A stretch of 23,345 nt of DNA from an uncultured Novosphingobium sp. Its GTDB lineage: Bacteria > Pseudomonadota > Alphaproteobacteria > Sphingomonadales > Sphingomonadaceae. A program made the position numbers and the translations under genes. How positions within the stretch are numbered: the stretch's first letter is position 1; every line of letters begins with the position of its first letter. The notes under the pieces are model-generated. The model worked only from the letters and a program-made list of their open reading frames with translations. It had not been told where the DNA came from and ran no database searches. This document shows, piece after piece, positions 19,839-23,345 of the stretch. The stretch spans positions 1-23,345 of the forward strand of contig CAMPHR010000041.1 of assembly GCA_946886075.1 (NCBI GenBank), read 5' to 3'.

Positions 19839-21046
19839 CGTCCATCCGCCGCCGCACTTGGCCCACGCCATCGGGCGAAGAGAAGACCGCCTGGCAGGTC
19901 GATTATAAGGACGCGGCCGGTAAGCGCCGCAGCAAGCAGTTCGCCCGGAAGAAGGACGCCGAGGCTTGGCTGACGACCGCTGCCTATCAGGTCCAGCAGG
20001 GCACCCACACGCCTGACAGCCAATCCATCACGATCGCGAAGGCAGCCGAGCTCTGGATCAAGCGCGGCGAGCGAGAGAACCTCGAAGCTTCAACGCTGGC
20101 AGCATATGGCCAACATGTGCGCCTGCACATCACCCCGCTGTGCGGCGACAAGAAGCTCTCCCAGATCACCCGGCCGATAGTGGAGGGCTGGCGCGACGAA
20201 CTTATGGAGAAGCTGTCCCGGCCGATGGCTTCACGGGTGATGCGATCCCTCTCGGCGATCGTGGCTGAGGCTCAGGCCCGCGGGCATGTCGCGCAGAACG
20301 TAGTGTCTGGCGTGAAGATGCGTCGGGCCAAGCGTGAGAAGCCGAAGATCATAGTCCCGAGCAAGGCCGAGCTGAAGGCTGTACTCGAGACCGCCAGCGC
20401 GTCGGCCGAGCCTATGGCGCACCCGCTCGCATTGCTCGCCATCTTCACGGGACTTCGCGCGTCGGAGCTCCGCGGCCTGCCTTGGCGCTGCATCGATCTC
20501 AAGGCGGGGACAGTCACGGTAGAGCAGCGTGCCGACCTCAAGAATGTCATTGGCCCGCCGAAGTCGGAAGCCGGGCACCGGTCCATCCCCCTCCCCGCCT
20601 CTGCCATCAAGGCGCTGACGGCATGGAAGCTGGCATGCCCCAAAAATGACAACGACCTAGTCTTACCGTCGCTGGCCAAAAAGGTCATGTCGCACCAGTA
20701 TTTGAACGTGAACATCCTAGGCGCCGTGCAACTGGCGGCGGGACTAGCCGATCCGGTGATCAAGGATGGCAAGCCCGCACTGGATAAGGATCAGCAGCCC
20801 CTAAAGGCCCAGCGCTACACCCTGCACGATTTCCGCCACGCTGCCGCATCCCTGTGGATTGAGCAGCGCGTAAACCCCAAGCGGGTGCAAAAGTGGATGG
20901 GGCATAGCTCGATTCAGGTCACATTCGACACATATGGCCACCTGTTCGACCAGGCCGACCAAGATGCAGCGGTAGCAGCGGCGATCGAGCGGGAGTTGAA
21001 CGAAACAATGGCGTCGGCGCCGGGCACAGCAGGCGCTGGTCAGTAG
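19835..21046 (+). CDS. Tyrosine recombinase (integrase)
   Basis: 403 residues. The N-terminal arm-binding part includes WQVDYKDAAGKRRSKQFARKKDAEAWL. The core-binding SAM-like domain is at about 65-160. The catalytic domain has Arg208 (GLRASELRGL), Lys243 (PPKSEAGHRSIPL), His331 and Arg334 (LHDFRHAAAS), His357 (WMGHSSIQVT) and the nucleophile Tyr367 (DTYGHLF). All expected residues are present, so it should be active. It would join the 45-bp tRNA-Gln core to its attP. The ATG at 19835 inside the preceding stop is chosen over an upstream in-frame start at 19796. The gene is about 2.3 kb from attR rather than next to it, and overlaps the convergent neighbour by 7 bases. Confidence 0.96.
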   Translation: MTSIRRRTWPTPSGEEKTAWQVDYKDAAGKRRSKQFARKKDAEAWLTTAAYQVQQGTHTPDSQSITIAKAAELWIKRGERENLEASTLAAYGQHVRLHITPLCGDKKLSQITRPIVEGWRDELMEKLSRPMASRVMRSLSAIVAEAQARGHVAQNVVSGVKMRRAKREKPKIIVPSKAELKAVLETASASAEPMAHPLALLAIFTGLRASELRGLPWRCIDLKAGTVTVEQRADLKNVIGPPKSEAGHRSIPLPASAIKALTAWKLACPKNDNDLVLPSLAKKVMSHQYLNVNILGAVQLAAGLADPVIKDGKPALDKDQQPLKAQRYTLHDFRHAAASLWIEQRVNPKRVQKWMGHSSIQVTFDTYGHLFDQADQDAAVAAAIERELNETMASAPGTAGAGQ

Positions 21047-22275
21047 AAGCCACGAGGCCGAAAATCGAAGTCATCATCATCGCCGAAGAGCTTCGCGTCG
21101 GCTAGCCTTCTCTCCAGCCCTTCCGATTGCAATGCAGCTTCTCGCGCCGCCAGGTTCGCCTCAGCAAAGGCAACGAACTCACCGACGCGTCCAACTCTCT
21201 CCAGCCCCTGTTCCGCTTTTAATGCTGCCACAAGCCGCCGCAGTCGGTCGAGGGAGCTCACTTCCTCCAGTAACTGCTCGAGCCTTTCGCTGCGGCGCTT
21301 TTCGACATGCTTAACGCGTTGCACCTGTTCGCGCCGTTGTTGCTCTTCCGCTTGGCGGCGCGCGGCCTCCTCACGCTTCAGCCGATCATCCTTGATCGCG
21401 GCGACCAGCACCAGGATACCCACCGCGATATCCGCAGCCATGTTCTCTAACCGCTGCGTCTTTCCGTCGCGGAAGGAGCGGCGTGGTGTGGGGCCCCAAA
21501 GGTATCTCCGCTCAAGCTCGAACGAGAGCTGGCCGGTAGGATGATAATCCCAATGGGGAAAGGTCGGTCCTGAGAAGCTGAAAAAGACTCTATCCACCGG
21601 ATTCCGCCCGGCCCACTTCCTCTCCTCTTTCTTCTTCCAGGCTGCTTCTTCGGCCAGCTCTTTGGCCGTCATCACGTGCCTTTCCTGCGTTGTGCTCTCA
21701 GTCACGGAGAAGCTGATGATCTCACCTTCGCACTCGAAAGCTGCAGCCTCATCCGTGCTGGTGATCCGCACCCCCATAGGTGCGCCAACGGCAGCGATTC
21801 GATTGAGAGCTAGCGCCAGGCGCTCAGCAGATCCCGGCGCTACTTCGAGCTTGATCAGCCCGGGCTTCTCAACCTTGGCGAGTTTGGTCACCTCGTTCGG
21901 CTTCGCGCGGGCAAGTTGAGCGATGGTTCGCTCCACAATCCGGTCTGGTGCCGGGTCATCTTTCATTGCCGCAGAGGCAAGAATGCGCGCCCTTTCGCGA
22001 GCACCGGCAATCAGCTCTGGCTCAGCGCGCAATTCTCCTGCGGCGATCGTGATTTGCGCCAGCAGTTTGTCTGTGAGGGCTGGCAGCGGCGTCTGCGTGA
22101 CAGCCTTCCCGGCTGCCTTCTTGGCCCACCACCCTAGCGGCGGATGAGGGATATCGTGCTTCTTGCAGATCTTATGCAACGCCACGTCTGAGAGGAGGAA
22201 TTCCTTGGCGAGATGAGTTAGGGGCTTCGACCAGACAAGGTCGTAGAACTCCTTGCGGGTGAAGGTGCGCGCCAT
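21040..22275 (-). CDS. Large hypothetical protein with N-terminal HTH-like domain
   Basis: 411 residues. The N-terminus (RTFTRKEFYDLVWSKPLTHLAKEF, then SDVALHKICKKHDIPHPPLGWWAKKAAGK) is a conserved HTH-like block that I have seen in uncharacterised proteobacterial proteins. The middle contains FFSFSGPTFPHWDYHPTGQLSF and RRSFRDGKTQRLENMAADIAVGILV. A strongly charged coiled coil follows (about 310-350, RREQVQRVKHVEKRRSERLEQLLEE in part), then an acidic tail. ATG 22275 has GGGGA just upstream; a longer frame from 22335 is unsupported. It converges on the integrase gene with a 7-base overlap. It is probable cargo; the function is unknown. Confidence 0.72.
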   Translation of the reverse strand: MARTFTRKEFYDLVWSKPLTHLAKEFLLSDVALHKICKKHDIPHPPLGWWAKKAAGKAVTQTPLPALTDKLLAQITIAAGELRAEPELIAGARERARILASAAMKDDPAPDRIVERTIAQLARAKPNEVTKLAKVEKPGLIKLEVAPGSAERLALALNRIAAVGAPMGVRITSTDEAAAFECEGEIISFSVTESTTQERHVMTAKELAEEAAWKKKEERKWAGRNPVDRVFFSFSGPTFPHWDYHPTGQLSFELERRYLWGPTPRRSFRDGKTQRLENMAADIAVGILVLVAAIKDDRLKREEAARRQAEEQQRREQVQRVKHVEKRRSERLEQLLEEVSSLDRLRRLVAALKAEQGLERVGRVGEFVAFAEANLAAREAALQSEGLERRLADAKLFGDDDDFDFRPRGFY

Positions 22276-22531
22276 GATTTCCCCGTATCGACTCGATCCT
22301 CGCGCTTTTACCCCATGTCGATTGATGGACGGCAAAATTCCTTGCGACCGTCCAAGGCAGCGAACTGGGACGCCTCAAGTGAACAGCCGGATTTCGGCCG
22401 GTTCAACCCGCAGTTGAATTTTAATGTGCCATGCGTATATGCATACATGCAAAGTCGCTCTTCCGCGCCGAACTGTCACCGGACGGTGCGCGTTCCAGCC
22501 AATCGGTTGGATAGGCCGGAAGAGCGCACCC

Positions 22532-23155
22532 TCACTCGAATTCCCAGACATCATCCAGCTTATTTCGGATCATTCTCCGCCAGCGGCCGTGATCCGGCCG
22601 GTCAGTGCGGTACGATCGGGCGACAGCACCGACGCACATGTCTGCGAGTTGGACCAAGCTATCCCCGCGAGAATCTTTCAGCCTTATGTCCTTGATCGCA
22701 CCGGCCGCGGCATGCTTCCTCAGATGGGACTGAAGGTCTCGCCGGAAGGCACGTTCACCCGAGCCATCGATAATCACCCGCGCCGCCTGCAATCGCCCAT
22801 TGTCGAACTTCATCATGGTTTTCACGAAAAACTGATAGAAAGCGTCCTTGTCGCTCCGCAGGCGGCCTGAGTAGATTTGCTCCTTACGGACCACCAGCAC
22901 CCGGACGCGGAAACTGAAAGGCGCGATGGCCTGGAAGAAAGCGTCTCTTGCATCGCGGCTCGCCTTGCTGAATTTGAACTCAGCCAATCCCGGCCAGGCA
23001 GCGCGCGCTTGATCGATGGCGTCCGACGTCTGGCGCGCGATTTCATGATCATCAAACATGACCATCGCGACGGCAAAAACATTCGACGAGCCACGATCCA
23101 AGCGGAAGCCCGCATCCCCGCTTTCATCTATAAACACCAACATCGCAGACGGCAT
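22532..23155 (-). CDS. DUF3800 family protein
   Basis: 207 residues from ATG 23155. The N-terminal FIDESGDAGF (Asp10, Glu11, Asp14) and C-terminal RGDSLVQLADMCVGAVAR (with its Asp) are the hallmark motifs of DUF3800, which is predicted to have an RNase H-like fold with these acidic residues at the active site. A central IIDGSGERAFRRDL supplies a further Asp. The family is widespread on plasmids, islands and near defence genes, but its biochemical role is not established. The start is uncertain: ATG 23143 and GTG 23173 are in frame and no strong ribosome site is seen. It is the last gene before attR, a usual cargo position. Confidence 0.85.
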   Translation of the reverse strand: MPSAMLVFIDESGDAGFRLDRGSSNVFAVAMVMFDDHEIARQTSDAIDQARAAWPGLAEFKFSKASRDARDAFFQAIAPFSFRVRVLVVRKEQIYSGRLRSDKDAFYQFFVKTMMKFDNGRLQAARVIIDGSGERAFRRDLQSHLRKHAAAGAIKDIRLKDSRGDSLVQLADMCVGAVARSYRTDRPDHGRWRRMIRNKLDDVWEFE

Positions 23156-23236
23156 AGCGTGCACCACGTACACGGCAAACTATTTCACCATTTGCGTTGA
23201 GGAGCCGAGCCACCATGCCCAGGGTTCTCGAGTTCG

Positions 23237-23255
23237 ATGCAACATGGATGCAACA
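23237..23255 (+). repeat. Right-arm ATGCAACA pair (likely integrase arm site)
   Basis: ATGCAACA at 23237-23244 and 23248-23255, separated by TGG. The whole 19-mer is identical to 7408-7426 near attL. It lies 40 bp inside attR. In the circular form both sets would flank the attP core, as arm sites do. Confidence 0.65.
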
Positions 23256-23295
23256 CGGATCCTAAAACCCGCAGAAAACCGTGGGGTGTCGCCGC

Positions 23296-23340
23296 ACTCT
23301 GACTCCGTCAATCAAGGTTCGAATCCTTGTCGGGCATCCA
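23296..23340 (+). repeat. attR: 45-bp copy of the tRNA-Gln 3' end
   Basis: Exact match to 7235-7279, from ACTCTGACTCC to the terminal CCA. There is no tRNA 5' half in front of it that could fold into a working tRNA-Gln, so it is only a fragment. Host sequence beyond it is limited to five bases in this window. Confidence 0.95.
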
Positions 23341-23345
23341 TTCCC

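Larger units (their letters stand above)
7235..23340. mobile_element. Integrated island in tRNA-Gln, satellite or reduced prophage
   Basis: The element lies between exact 45-bp copies of the tRNA-Gln 3' end (7235-7279 and 23296-23340), with a unit length of 16,061 bp. It carries a complete tyrosine recombinase, a leftward operon of HTH proteins, DnaB helicase and DUF1376, a divergent DNA-binding-like gene, and a defence-like cargo at the left end. No intact virion, packaging or lysis gene is visible. Base composition and the many small tightly overlapping genes differ from the rpoBC part. It could be a phage satellite, a degraded prophage or a small integrative element; the boundaries are firm and the class is inference. 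Confidence 0.93.

Noticed and set aside
22336..22531. A possible gene or structured element between the 411-residue protein and DUF3800
   Set aside because: Only a short palindrome (TATGCATA) and no credible frame or terminator were seen; it is left as an ordinary intergenic region.
22424..22870. A 148-codon plus-strand frame opposite the DUF3800 gene
   Set aside because: The DUF3800 motifs are on the minus strand; this frame has no recognisable domain.
7280..23295. A CRISPR array in the island
   Set aside because: No regularly spaced repeats of 20-40 bp were seen; the only repeats are the att copies, the arm sites and the short duplication near 17.3 kb.

Overview
The window starts inside the RNA polymerase operon of an alphaproteobacterium, most likely a sphingomonad (Sphingobium, Sphingopyxis or Sphingomonas type). 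This rests on the high G+C content, the RpoB and RpoC sequences and the style of the phage-like genes; the genus was not tested. The host part holds the 3' two thirds of rpoB, a complete rpoC, a strong terminator, and a tRNA-Gln(CUG) gene with its own promoter-like sequence (1-7279).

Everything from 7280 to 23340 is one inserted element of about 16.06 kb. The last 45 bases of the tRNA gene (7235-7279) are repeated exactly at 23296-23340, giving attL and attR, and a tyrosine recombinase gene with a full catalytic set lies inside (19835-21046). Short ATGCAACA repeats just inside both ends look like integrase arm sites.

The element has three parts. (1) Cargo, 7.4-13.4 kb: small membrane or unknown proteins, an OGG-fold DNA glycosylase-like protein, a Rha-type phage antirepressor remnant, and a compact block of sce7726-like PD-(D/E)XK protein, Beta-family protein, ImmA/IrrE metallopeptidase and a two-helix membrane protein. 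The last three form a tightly coupled operon that converges on the first. This block is the best candidate for an undescribed, probably anti-phage, system. (2) A leftward operon of eleven genes, 19089 to 13814: two tiny HTH proteins, several small unknown proteins, a third HTH protein, a DnaB-type helicase, a DUF1376 protein and a last unknown protein. Many of its junctions are ATGA or GTGA overlaps. (3) A rightward pair of a DNA-binding-like protein and the integrase (ATGA overlap), divergent from part 2 across a 107-bp region rich in dyads, followed by a large unknown protein and a DUF3800 protein next to attR.

No capsid, portal, terminase, tail or lysis gene is intact; only a truncated piece of a DUF6441 phage gene remains. 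An integrase, a divergent regulatory switch, a replication module and a defence-like cargo in 16 kb without virion genes fit a phage satellite (PICI-like) or a reduced prophage. Functions inside the element are inferred from motifs read by eye; no database search was possible.
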